Shown piece by piece: positions 47,227 through 58,400 of a DNA stretch of 64,000 bases (within the stretch, counting starts at the first letter, position 1; each line of letters starts with the position of its first letter). A program made the position numbers and the translations under genes. The notes beneath the pieces are model-generated. The model was not told where the DNA came from. It did no database searches and saw nothing but the letters and a program-made list of their open reading frames with translations. The stretch comes from Taeniopygia guttata (Eukaryota; Chordata; Aves; Passeriformes; Estrildidae). The stretch is taken from positions 310,001 to 374,000 of the forward strand of contig NC_133025.1 in the NCBI RefSeq assembly GCF_048771995.1, read 5' to 3'.

Positions 47227-50200
47227 ATGTCCCCGAAGTGCCCCGCTGGGGGGGCGGCCGCCCCCCGGCTGCTGCTGTTGCTGCTCTGCCTGTCCGCCCC
47301 GGCCGCCGCCCCCCCGCCCCCCAGCAGCCCCCCCGGGACCCCCCCGGGCCCCCCCGCGCCCCACAGCGACTCCCCGGTCCTGTCCCTCAACCTCGGCCTC
47401 AACTTCAAGATCAAGGTGCGGAGCCAGGGGGGGCCGCGCCCCCCCGCGCCCCCCACGCCCCCGAGCCCCCCCAGGAGCCCGGGCTCCCCCCGGAGCGCCG
47501 CGCCCCCCACCCGGCCGGACCCCGGCGATGAGCAGGGCTCCGCGGGACCCCCGGAGGGGGCGGGGGGTCCCCCCGGCCGCGGGGCCACGACCCCCGGCCC
47601 GGGGCGCCCCCGGGACAAGCAGCTGGAGCTGGACATCGCCATCGACCTGAGGGCGGGGCTGGACCCCCCCCCGGGGGGCTCGGGGGCGGCCGTGCCCCCC
47701 ACCAGCCTCCTGCGGGGCGCCCCCGGACGCCCCCGGCTCCTGCCCGGCCTCTCGGAGCTGGCCGGGAGACTCAGCGCCGCCGGTGAGTGCCGGTGCCGGG
47801 GGCGGGCAGGGCCCCCGGGGCCCCCCAAACCTGAGGAACGCCCCAACACCTCGGTGCCCCCCCCAGGGTTCCTGCTTCCCACGGGGCCCCCCAAGATCGG
47901 CGCCGAGGGGGGAAACGCGAGCCTGGAGCTGGACGAGGCGGGGAGCGGCGCCGAGCCAGGTGGGGGGCGGGCATTTGGGGGGCGGGCATTTGGGGGGCGG
48001 GCATTTGGGGGGCGGGCGTCTGGGGGTCTTGGGGGGCCTGGGGGGATGGCGGGTCTGGGAACTGGGGGAGTCCTGGGGGGTGCGAGCGTCCTGCATTTAA
48101 TGGGGGGCTGGGAGAGGGGTTTGGGGGCATCCTGGGGTTCGGGGGGCTGCGGGGGGAACGGGGGGTGCTGGGATTTGGAGGGGCCGGGGTGGGGGGCTGC
48201 GGACTGGGGGTGCTGGGCAAACGGGGAGAGGGGGGAGGTTGTGGGGGCTGTGGGATGGGGCTGCCTCCCTCCGCGTTCTCGGTGGGATGCGGGATGCGGG
48301 GGGGGGGGGGGGTGACACGGGGCGTGCCGGGAGGAACACACCGGGGGGGTTGGGGCGCCCCCAGGATGTGGGGACCCCCCGGTCCCCCCGCTGACCCCCC
48401 GGTCTCCCCGCAGCGCTGTCCCCGGGCCGCCAGCCCTCCCGGGGGGCCGCGCCGCCCCCCGCCGCCGCCTCCGCCTGCACCCCCGGATCCGCCTGCGGCG
48501 CGGGGGGGCCCGGCCCTTCCCTGGCGCCCCCCTTCTCCTGGCCCCCCCACTTTCTGCCGCTGGGCACCCCCTGGCCCGAGGCCGCGGCGCTGTGGGGCGC
48601 GGCCTGGGGGGGGCACGTCTATGGGGCGGGGGCGGCCTTCGCGCTGCTGGGCGGGCTGGGGGCGCTGCTGCTGTTCGGGGGGCGGCGGCCGGGGCTGGCG
48701 CGGCTGCTGGGGGGGCTGCTGGCCGCCGCCGCCTTCGCCCGCGCCTTCCCGCTCTTCTTCGACCCCTACGAGCGGGGGGCGCGGCTGCCGCCCCCCGCCG
48801 CCCGGGCGCTGTTCGAGCTGCCGCCGCCCTGCCTGGGCTGGGGGCTGGCGCTGGCGCCCCCCGCCCGCGGCGCGCCGCTGCTGCTGGGGCTGGGGCTGCT
48901 GCACCTGGGGGCGGCCCTGGGGGCCGTGGGGGCCGTAGCGGCGCTGGGGGGCCCCGCGGCGCTGCTGCTGCTGCCCCGGGCGCTGTTCGCCGCTCTGGCG
49001 GCCGCGCTGGCGCTGGGCGGGCTGGGGGGGCTGCGGCGCTGCGGGGCGGGCGGGGGGCGCGCCAAGCGCGGGCCGGGGGCGCGGGTGCGGGCGGGGGTCC
49101 CGCGGCTGCTGGGGGCGGCGGGGGCGGCGCTGAGCGCGGGGCTGCAGCTCTTCGGGGCGCTGCAGAGCCGGGGCTGGGCGCTGACCCCCGCCCCGGGGCC
49201 CTGGGCCTGGTGGGGGCTGCAGCTCGGGGGGCGCCTGGCCGAGCTGGCCATGGGGGGGGCGCTGGCCGCGCTCGCCTTCGCCGCCCCCCCGAGCGGCCGC
49301 GCCCCCCCCGGCGGCCCTCCCGAGGCCCCCGAGGGCGGCGGCGGCGGGCGGGGCCCGGGGGAGGAGCCGGGGGGACCCCCCGAGTGCCCCCCGGACGCGG
49401 ACGGGGACCCCACGGCCGGGTACCGGCCCCCCTCCCCCATCGACCTGCGCCGCTCCATCGACGAGGCGCTGGGAGCGCCCGGGATGTTCCGCACCGGGAA
49501 CGGCGGCGTCGGGAGCGCCGCGGGCACCGGGAGCACCGGGAGCGGAGGGAAAGCCAAGAGCAACGGGGTCAGCGTCCTCGGGAGCACCGGGAGCACCGAG
49601 ATCAGCGTCATCAGCGCCGCCGGCAGCGCCCTGGGCACCGGCGGTACCGGCGGCACCGGCGGCACCGGCACCAGCAGCACCGCCCTGCCGGGGGGCGGCG
49701 GCGCCGCCGGGCCGGGACTGGGCACGGGGAGCGCCGGGACCGCCCTGGGCACAGCTGGGACCGCCCTGGGCACAGCCGCGGCCGCGGGAACCGGCGGCAC
49801 CGGCGCGCCGGGGGCCGGCACGGATGGAGCAGCCGGCGCAGCTGGCACGGCTGGAACAGCTGGAAAACCCGGCGCAGCTGGGACGGCTGGCACGGCTGGC
49901 ACGGCTGGCAAACCCGGCACACCTGGCACAGCTAGAACAGCCGGCACAACCAGCAAACCTGGACCACCTGGCACAGCTGGAAAGGCTGGCACAGCTGGCA
50001 CAGCGGGAACAACCAGCAAACCTGGCACACCTGGCACAGCCGGCACAGCTGGAACAGCCGGCACAGCTGGCACACCTGGCACAGCTGGAAAGGCCGGCAC
50101 AGCTGGAACAGCCGGCACGGCTGGCAAACCTGGCACACCTGGCACAGCTGGAAAAGTTGGCACAGCCGGCACAACCGGCAAACCTGGCACACCTGGCGCA

Positions 50201-51130
50201 GCTGGCACAGCGGGAACAACCAGCACAACCGGCAAACCTGGCACAGCCACCACATCTGGCACAGCGGGTACAACCAGCAAACCTGGCACACCTGGCACAG
50301 CCGGCACAGCTGGAACAGCTGGCACAGCTGGCAAACCTGGCTCAGCCACAACACCTGGCACAGCTGGCACAGCTGGAAAAGCTGGCACACCTGGCACAAC
50401 CAGCAAACCTGGCACACCTGGCACAGTTGGAACGGCCAGCACAGCTGGCACAGCTGGCACAACCAGCAAACCTAGCACACCTGGCACAGCCAGCACAGCT
50501 GGCACAACCAGCAAACCTGTCTCAGCCACCACACCTGGCACAGCTGGCACAGGTGGCACAGCCGGCGGGACAGAGCGTGGCACCCCCGGCACAAGCAGGG
50601 ACAGCAAAGTTGTGACCCCGGGAATTGGCACCGCCGGCACCTCTGGGACTGGGGCACCGGGCACCGCCGGCACCAGCGGCGGCACCAGCGGCACAGCTGG
50701 AACACCTGGAACGCCTGGCACAGCTGGCACAGCTGGCACAGCTGGAACACCTGGAACAGCTGGCACACCTGGAACACCTGGAACGCCTGGCACAGCTGGC
50801 CCATCAGGTCCCAGCTCCTCTGGCACAGCCGGGACACGGGGGCCCGGCGCTGCTGTCCCCCCCGGTACCCCCGGTGCCCCCGGTGCCCCCGGTACCAGCG
50901 GCTCCGCCCCCCGCGCCCCCCCCGGGCTGTCCCGCGCCGCCTCCTGCGGGGGCCCCTCCGGGGGGGCTCCCGGTGCGGCCCCCCCGGCCCGAGGACCCCC
51001 CCGGGGGGAGCCGCCCCCGCTGCGGCCGTCGCAGAGTTGGGCCGAGGGGACCCCCCGGGCCCCCCCGGAGCCCCCCGAGCCCCCCGCGGGCGGCGGCCGC
51101 AGCCCCGGCAGCGGCACCACAGACTTGTAG
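47227..51130 (+). CDS. PRRT4: Proline-rich transmembrane protein 4
   Basis: Coding exons 47227-47782, 47867-47959 and 48414-51130 join in phase to give 1121 residues. There is a signal peptide (about 1-25, RLLLLLLCLSAPAAA) and a Pro-rich N-terminal half. A block of hydrophobic helices follows (about 275-515), starting near GHVYGAGAAFALLGG and including FPLFFDPYERG. The conserved cytoplasmic motif DLRRSIDEALGAPGMF sits near 560. This order matches vertebrate PRRT3/PRRT4, and the position between IMPDH1 and RBM28 matches human PRRT4. The tail is unusual: about residues 677-935 are mostly Gly-X-Y triplets (GTA, GKP, GTP) and Gly-rich sequence continues to near 1050, so the protein is about 220 residues longer than human PRRT4. 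Function of the family is poorly known. Confidence 0.92.
49797..50830 (+). repeat. In-frame 9-bp minisatellite coding for Gly-X-Y triplets in PRRT4
   Basis: Tandem GGCACAGCT, GGCAAACCT and GGCACACCT units in register with the PRRT4 frame encode GTA, GKP and GTP. The core is 49797-50570, with a shorter second stretch at about 50620-50830. The register is unbroken, with Ser or Thr replacing Gly at some positions (TSKPG). Confidence 0.93.
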
Positions 51131-51189
51131 GGGGGGGACAGCCCGGCCCCACCCCCCGCGCCCCCCGAGCCGCCCCCCGAGTCCCTGCG

Positions 51190-51970
51190 ACCCCCAAATG
51201 CGGGTGACAGCGTCGGGACCCCAAAATTCCTGAGACCCCCCCAAGTGCTGCTGGTGACAATCCGGGGACACCCCAGGTCCCTGAGACCCCCCCCTCCCCA
51301 ATGCGGGTGACAATCCGGGGACACCCCCCCACGTCCTCGAGACCCCCAAGTGTTGATGACGACCCGGGGACCCCCAAGGTGCCCCCCCAGGTCCCCGAGA
51401 CCCCCAAATACGGGTAACAAACAGCCCCCCCCGTGTCCCTGAGACCCCTCCAAGTGCTGGTGACAATCTGGGGACCCCCCCCCCAAGTTCCTGAGCCCCC
51501 CGAGTACTGACAGAGCCCTGGAGACCCCCAAGGGGTGACAACCTGAGCCCCCCATATCCCGGAGAACCCCAAGTGCTGGTGACAATCTGAGGACCGCCCC
51601 CCGAAGTTCCCGAGCCCCCCGAAGAGGGGGGACAAACTGCCCGGCCCAGCCGAGCCCCCCAGGTGCTGATAAGGACTTGGGGACCTCCCCAGCCGCCCCC
51701 CAAGTCCGCGAGACCCCGAAGGGCTGGTGCCAATCTGGGGACCCCCCCAATTCCGTGAGACCCCCCCCCAAATACGGGTAAGAAGCGCCCCCCAAGTCTT
51801 TGAGCCTTCCAAGCACTGGTGCCAGTCTGGGGCCCCCCCAGACGCCCCTCAGGTCCCTGTGACCCCCCAATACGGGTAATAAAGTGCCCCCCAACCCCCC
51901 GAGACCCCCAAATGTTGGTGACGACCTGGGGCCCCACAAAATCCCCCATGGCCCCCCCATTTCCCCCCAG
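51190..51970. repeat. PRRT4 3' UTR minisatellite
   Basis: Diverged 60-75 bp units of the type AAGTGCTGGTGACAATCTGG, GGACCCCCCCAAG and TCCCTGAGACCCCC run from just after the stop to the polyadenylation sites. Confidence 0.9.
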
Positions 51971-51985
51971 CGTGTACCCAATAAA
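51878..51985 (+). terminator. PRRT4: Two PRRT4 polyadenylation signals
   Basis: AATAAA at 51878-51883 (GGGTAATAAAGTGCC) and again at 51980-51985 (CCAATAAAGTGCC). The shared AATAAAGTGCC suggests that the second arose by repeat duplication. Confidence 0.75.
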
Positions 51986-51989
51986 GTGC

Positions 51990-52470
51990 CACGTGCGAAG
52001 GATGTGTGTGACACCCCCGGGCGGACCCCTGAGCACCCCAAAACTGGGCTGGGACCCCCGAGCCCCTCTGCCTCCCTAGATCCAATACGGGACCCCCGAG
52101 CGGTACCCCAAGGGCCTCTCGACCCCCTTCCCGTGGGGTGGGACCCCCCGAGACTCCCCCCACCGACCCCTCGGGGCTCTGCTGTGGGACCCCCCGGACC
52201 CCCCCCGAACCCCTCGGGGCTCTGTGTGGGACCCCCGGACCCCCCCCCCGACCCCTCGGGGCTCTGCTGTGGGACCCCCGGACCCCCCCGGGCTCTGTGT
52301 GGGACCCCCGCCCCCCCCGGACCCCCCCCGGACCCCTCGGGGCTCTGTGTGGGACCCCCGCCCCCCCGCCCCCGGCCCGGTGCCGCCGGTCCTCCCCGCC
52401 GCCAGGGGGCGCTCTCTCCCCGCGCCGCGCACGCGCAGCCCCGCCCCGCTCCCGGCGTGCCCCGCGCGCC
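51990..52470 (+). promoter_or_regulatory. RBM28 upstream region: repeat plus CpG promoter
   Basis: 52140-52375 is a minisatellite of GACCCCTCGGGGCTCTGTGT units. From 52380 to the start codon it is CpG-rich with CGCACGCGCAGCCCCGCC. The start codon lies in AAGATGGCGGC (52471-52481), a perfect YY1-type motif seen at many ribosome-biogenesis gene starts. Role inferred. Confidence 0.55.
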
Positions 52471-52473
52471 AAG

Positions 52474-55400
52474 ATGGCGGCGGCCGAGCCGCGCACGGTG
52501 CTGGTGCGGGGCCTCCCCGCCGGGGCCACGGCCGCGCTCCTGGAGCGGCTCTTCGGGCACCTGGGGCCCGTCCGCCGCTGCTTCGTGGTCACCGAGAAGG
52601 GTCCGCGCCGCGGGGGGCCGGGGGGAGCGGGGAGCGGGGTTGGGCGGTGTCGGAAGCGCCATGGGAGCGAGCTTTGGGGCTGGGAGCGGGGTTTGGGGGC
52701 TGGAAATGGGGGCTGGGGGCTGGAAATGGGGGCTGGGGGGGCTGCAGGGGCTGGGAGTGGGGTCTGGGGGGCTGGAAGTGGGGTCTGGGGGGCTGGAAAT
52801 GGGGGCTGGGAGGGCTGCAGGGGCTGGAAATGGGGGCTGGGGGCTGGAAATGGGGTCTGGGGGCTGGAAATGGGGGCTGGGGGCTGGAAATGGGGGCTGG
52901 GGGGCTGGAAATGGGGTCTGGGGGGCTGGAAGTGGGGTCTGGGGGGCTGGAAATGGGGTCTGGGGGCTGGAAATGGGGGCTGGGGGCTGGAAATGGGGGC
53001 TGGGAGGGCTGCAGGGGCTGGAAATGGGGGCTGGGGGCTGGAAATGGGGGCTGGGGGCTGGAAATGGGGTCTGGGGGGGCTGCAGGGGCTGGAAATGGGG
53101 GCTGGGGGCTGGAAATGGGGTCTGGGGGCTCTGCAGGGGCTGGGAGTGGGATTTGGGGGGGGTCTGCAGGGGCTGGTAGTGGGATTTGGGGGCCGCAGGT
53201 TGGGAGCAGGGGGGCCCGAGCCTGGGGGGGGGGGACTGGGGGGCTTGGGGGGCAGGAATTTGGGGGAGCAGGAGTTTGGGGGCCAGGAGTTTGGGGGGCC
53301 AGGAGTTTGGGGGGCAGGAGTTTGGGGGGCAGGCCGGGGGCACTCAGCTGCCTGCACAGGGTGGGTCTGGGCTGGGCTGGTTTGGGTTTTGGGGCTGGTC
53401 TGGTGTGGGGTCCCGGCCTGGTTTGGGGTCTCAGTTTGGGGTCCCAGCCCGGTTTGGGGTCCCAGCCCGGTTTGGGGTCCCAGCCCGGCTGGGGTCTCAG
53501 TTTGGGGTCCCAGCCCGGTGTGGGGTCCCGGCCCGGTGTGGGGTCTCAGTTTGGGGTCTCAGTTTGGGGTCTCAGTTTGGGGTCTCAGTCTGGGGTCTCA
53601 TTTTGGGGTCCCGCAGGCTCCCCGCGGTGCCGGGGGTTCGGGTTCGTCACCTTCTCTCTGGCGGAGGACGCGGGGCGGGCGCTGCGTGAGCCCCCCGAGC
53701 TGGGGGGACGGCCCCTGGTGCTGAGCGCGGCCCGACCGCGGCCCCGGCACCGCGGGGGGACCGGGACAACCGGGGGAACCGGGACAACCGGGGGAACCGG
53801 GACAACCGGGGGAACCGGGACAGCCGGGGGAACCGGCCAGGGGGAGCCCCCCCGCGCCCCCCGCCCCAAGGCACCGCGGGGCCCCTCCCGCAAGGCCCGC
53901 CTGATCCTGCGCAACCTCAGCTTCCAGGTCAGTGCGCCCCACCCCTGGGACCCCCCCGGGACCCCCGAGCATCCCCCGGGACCCCCCTGGGACCCCCGAG
54001 CATCCCCCGGGACCCCCCATGGGACCCCTGAGCATCCCCTGGGACCCCCGAGCATCCCCTTGGACCCCCCACGGGACCCCCGAGCATCCCCTGGGACCTC
54101 CCATGGGACCCCCGAGCATCCCCTGGGACCCCCCTCGGGACCCCCAAGTACCTCTTGGGACCCCCCCTGGGACCCACAAGTACCCCCTGGGAGCCCTGAG
54201 TTCTCTCTGGGACCCCTGGGACCCCCCTGGGAACCCCCTGGAATCCCTGGGACTTCAGAGAATCCCCCTGGGACCCCCCAGAACCCCCCCAGGACCCCCC
54301 AGTGCCCCTCAGGCTCCCCAGGCACCACCCTCTTCCCAAGACCCCCATCTCTGCAGGGACTCTCCCCACACTGCCCCATGACCAGGGCCTCCCCCAGACC
54401 CCCCAGACCCCCCCAGTGCTCCCAAGGCACCTCCCCAGGGTGTCCCTGACCCCACAGTGACCCCCTGACCCCCCAGTGACCCCCTGACCCCACAGTGACC
54501 CCCCAGTGTCCCCCCTGTCCCCCCTGTCCCCGCAGAGCTCAGAGGAGGAGCTCCGGGCTCTCCTGGCCCCCTTCGGCCCCGTGCTGGAGCTGAGCGTGCC
54601 TCGCAAGCCCGGTGAGCCCCCCTGGAGCCCCCCAGGAGCCCCCCAGGAGCCCCCTGGAGCCCCCCGGCTGCTCCCCGGGCCGGGGCTGACTCGGGGGTCC
54701 CTCGGGGGCTCCCGGGGCTGTTGCAGACGGGACCCCGAGGGGCTTCGCCTTCGTCCAGCTGCGGAACCTGCGGGAGGCGGCGGCGGCGCTGGGGGGGCTC
54801 AACGGGGCCCAGCTCCGAGGTCTGGGGGCACGGGGGGCCTGGGGGGGGTCCTGGGAGGATGCTGGGGGGATTCTGGGGGTGCAGGGGGGTCCTGAGGGTG
54901 TTCTGAGGGTTGCTGGGGGGTCCTGGGGGGTCCTGAGGGGTCCAGGGATGTCTTGGGAGGTCCAGGGGTATCCTAGGGAGGTCCTTGGGGGGGTTTGGGG
55001 GGGTCCTGGGGTTTGGCAGGGGTCCTTGGGAGTGTGGGGGTGCTGTGGGTCTCCACACAGAGTCTGGGGGTTCTGGGGGGTGAGGGGTGGGAGCTGGGGG
55101 GCACTGGGGGTGCGGGAGGGGCTGTGGGGCACAGGGGGGCTGTGGGGCACAGGGGGCCCCTCAGGAATTTGGGGCTCTGACCCCCCCGTGCCCCCCAGGG
55201 AGGCCCCTGGCCGTGGACTGGGCCGTGGCCAAGGACAAGTACCAGGGGACACAGGGACCCCCAAAAACACCTGGTGAGACCCCAGAGCTGCCCCCCAACC
55301 CCAAAACTGCCCCACAAACCCCTGCTGAGCCCCCAGAACTGCCCCCCAACCCCAAAACTGCCCCACAAACCCCTGCTGAGCCCCCAGAACTGCCCCTCAA

Positions 55401-58400
55401 ACCCAAAACTGCCCCACAAACCCCTGCTGAGCCCCCAGAACTGCCCCTCAAACCCAAAACTGCCCCACAAACCCCTGCTGAGCCCCCAGAACTGCCCCCC
55501 AAACCTAAAACTGCCCCCAAACCCCTGCTGAGCCCCCAAACTGCCCCCCCAAACCCCCCACAGCCCGTGTGGGGGGCAGAGGGGGCAGAGGGGTGACTGT
55601 GACCCCCACCCCTGTTCCTACAGAGGGGGAAGGGCAGGAAAACACGGGAAAAGGGGGAGAGCAAGGAGAGGAGGAGGAGGGGGAGGAAGGACACGAGGAG
55701 GAGGATGAAGAGGAAGAAGAGGAGGAAGAGGAGGAAGAAGCTGCACAGCCGCCCCGGCAGACCCCAAAAAGGGGGTCAGGGGTCAGAGCTGGGCTGGGGC
55801 GCAGGAAACAGAAGGAGGTAGAGGAAGCTGAGGAGGAGGAAGAGGAAGATGAGGAAGAGGATGATGAAGAAAAGGATGAGGAAGAAGAGGAGGATGAGGA
55901 TGATGAAGATGAAGAGGATGAGGAAGGTGTGTTGGGTACTGGCACGGCTGGGGGCTCTGGGACGGGAGGACTCTGTGGGGTCTGGAGGGGCTTTGGCAGA
56001 ATCTTGGGGGGCTCCTTGGGGGGTTTGGAGAGGGCTGGGGGGCTCCTGGGGGGAGTTGGGGTGGGCTGGGGGGATCCTGGGGGAATTTGGGGTGGGCTGG
56101 GGGGATTTGGGGGGAGTTGGGGTGGGCTGGGGGGATCTTGGGGGGAGTTAGGGTGGGCTGGGGGGCTCCTGGGGTGGGCTGGGGGGGATTTGGGGTGGGC
56201 TGGGGGGATCCTGGGGGGAGTTGGGGTGGGCTGGGGGGATCTTGGGGGTTTTTGGGGGCTCTGTGGGTGAGGTTAAGGGGTCCGGGGATGTTTCAGGGAG
56301 GGGTTTGGGGCAGTCTGAGGGGTCTTGCAGGGCACAGGGACACCCCTGGGGGTCCGGGGATGCCCCTGGGGGTCCGGGATGCCCTGGGGCTCTGTGGGTG
56401 CCCGGGGGGCTCCAGGTGCCCCAACCCCCCGTTGCAGAGCCCCCCAAGAAGCGCCGGCAGCGGCCGTCGGACATGGGCGAGGGCAGGACGGTGTTCATCC
56501 GGTGAGTGGGGGGCCGGGGCCGGGACCCCCGCCCGGGGCACCCCCGGACCCCCCCTGAGCCCCCCGCCCCCCCAGGAACCTCTCGTTCGACACCGAGGAG
56601 GAGGAGCTGGAGGAGAGCCTGCGCCAGTTTGGGGCGCTCTGCTACGTGCGGCTGGTGCTGCACCCCAACACCGGCACCCCCAAAGGTGGGGCGGGGCTGG
56701 GGCACCCCCAAAGGTGGGGGGGGGGCTGCACAGGGGGCTGGGGGACCCCCAGGGATGGGGTGGGGGCTGCACAGGGGGCACTGGGACCCCCAAAAACGGG
56801 GCAGCGAGCAGGGGGGCTGCACCCCTCAGGGAGTCCTGGGGGGATCGCTGGCAGGGGGTACCCCAGAGGGGGTTCTGGGGTGTTTGGGGGGTGCGGGGAG
56901 CCAGAGGGGGGTCTGAGATTTTGGGGTAGCATGTTTTGGGGTGGTGTCCCACATTTGGGGGTGTCTGTTCCACATTTGGGGGTGTCTGTTCCACATTTGG
57001 GGGTGTCTGTTCCACATTTGGGGGAGAGTCTCCCATGTCTGCCAAGGGGAAGGGGGGGGTTATCTAATTTTTGGGGTGGTTCTCGAGCTGGGGGTGTTGC
57101 ACATTTGGGGTTGGGTGCCACCCAAGTTGGGGGTGTTGCACATTTGGGGTTGGTCCCACCCTGGGGGCTCCCCTGACCCCCCACCCCCCCCAGGCTCTGC
57201 CTTTGCCCAGTTCAAGACCCCCGAGGGGGCCCAGAAATGCATCGAGGCTGCCCAGGAGGGGCCCGAGGTGAGGGGGGACCCCGGAGGGACCCCCGGGACG
57301 GGGACACCAGGGGGTGTCGGGGCTCCTGGGGGGTTTAGGGGCGGCTGCTGGGGGTTTGGGGGGCTTGGGGCAGGGTTTGGGCGGTCCTGAGGGGTTGGGG
57401 AGGGGATGAGGGGAGTTTGGGGGGAGGGTCTCGGAGGGTTTTGGGGGCAGTTTGTTGGGATGAGGATTTGGGGGGTTTTGAGGGGGTGTGGGAGGCTTTG
57501 GGGGCCGGGAGGGTCTGGGGGTGTCTGGGGTGTGGGCCTGGGAAGGTTTGGGGTGCCGGGGGTCCCTCCCTGACCCCCAGCCGTGTCCCCAGGGCGGGGG
57601 GCTCCGTGTTGGGGGGCGGGCGCTGCGCGTGGACCCCGCGGTGAGCCGGGAGCAGGCGCGGGGGCTCCGGGGGGGCTCGGGGGCCGCCCGGCCCCGCAGC
57701 GGCACCAGGAACCTGTACCTGGCCCGGGAGGGGGGTGAGTCTGTGCCCCCTGACCCCACAGTGTCCCCGTTCTCCTGGGGACCCTCCTTTGTCCCCAAAT
57801 CCCCCAAGCCCTCATTCCCTCTGCCCCCAGCACTTCTCAAACCCTTCCCAAAGCCCCCCGGCTCCCCCTCTCTTCCCCACCGCATTTCTCTGATCCCCCC
57901 AACCCCCATTCCCTGCCCCAAACATCTGCCTGGCCTCTCCCATTATCCCCTGCCCCCCAAAATTCCCAAAATTATCCCGTTTCCCCATTCCCAGCCATCT
58001 GCCCAGGCTCCCCCATTCCCCCAAAGCCCCCCAAATCCTCTGCCCCCTCAGATTCCCAAAATTATCCCTTTCTCCAGTCTCACCCATCCGCCTGACTTCC
58101 CCCATTCCCCCGAGCCTCCCAAAGTCCCCCCAAATCCCCTGACCCCAAATCCCCATCCCAGCCATCCACCCAGGCTCCCCCATTCCCCCGAGCCCCCCAA
58201 ATCCCCCGAGCCCCCCAAAGCCCCCCAATCCTGACCCCAGGTTCCCTCCCCAGCCATCCGGCCGGTCTCCCCCATTCCCTGGAGCCCCCCCATTCCCCCG
58301 AGCCCCCCAAATCCCCCAATCCTGACCCCAGGTTCCCTCCCCAGCCATCCGGCCGGGCTCCCGCGCTGCCGAGGGCGTCAGCGACTCGGACATGGCCAAG

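Noticed and set aside
48766-53343. Antisense open frame of about 1500 codons opposite PRRT4 and the RBM28 start
   Set aside because: It is the shadow of a very GC-rich coding strand plus arrays that lack stop-prone codons. It crosses two genes and a promoter and its product is low-complexity Pro/Ala/Val.
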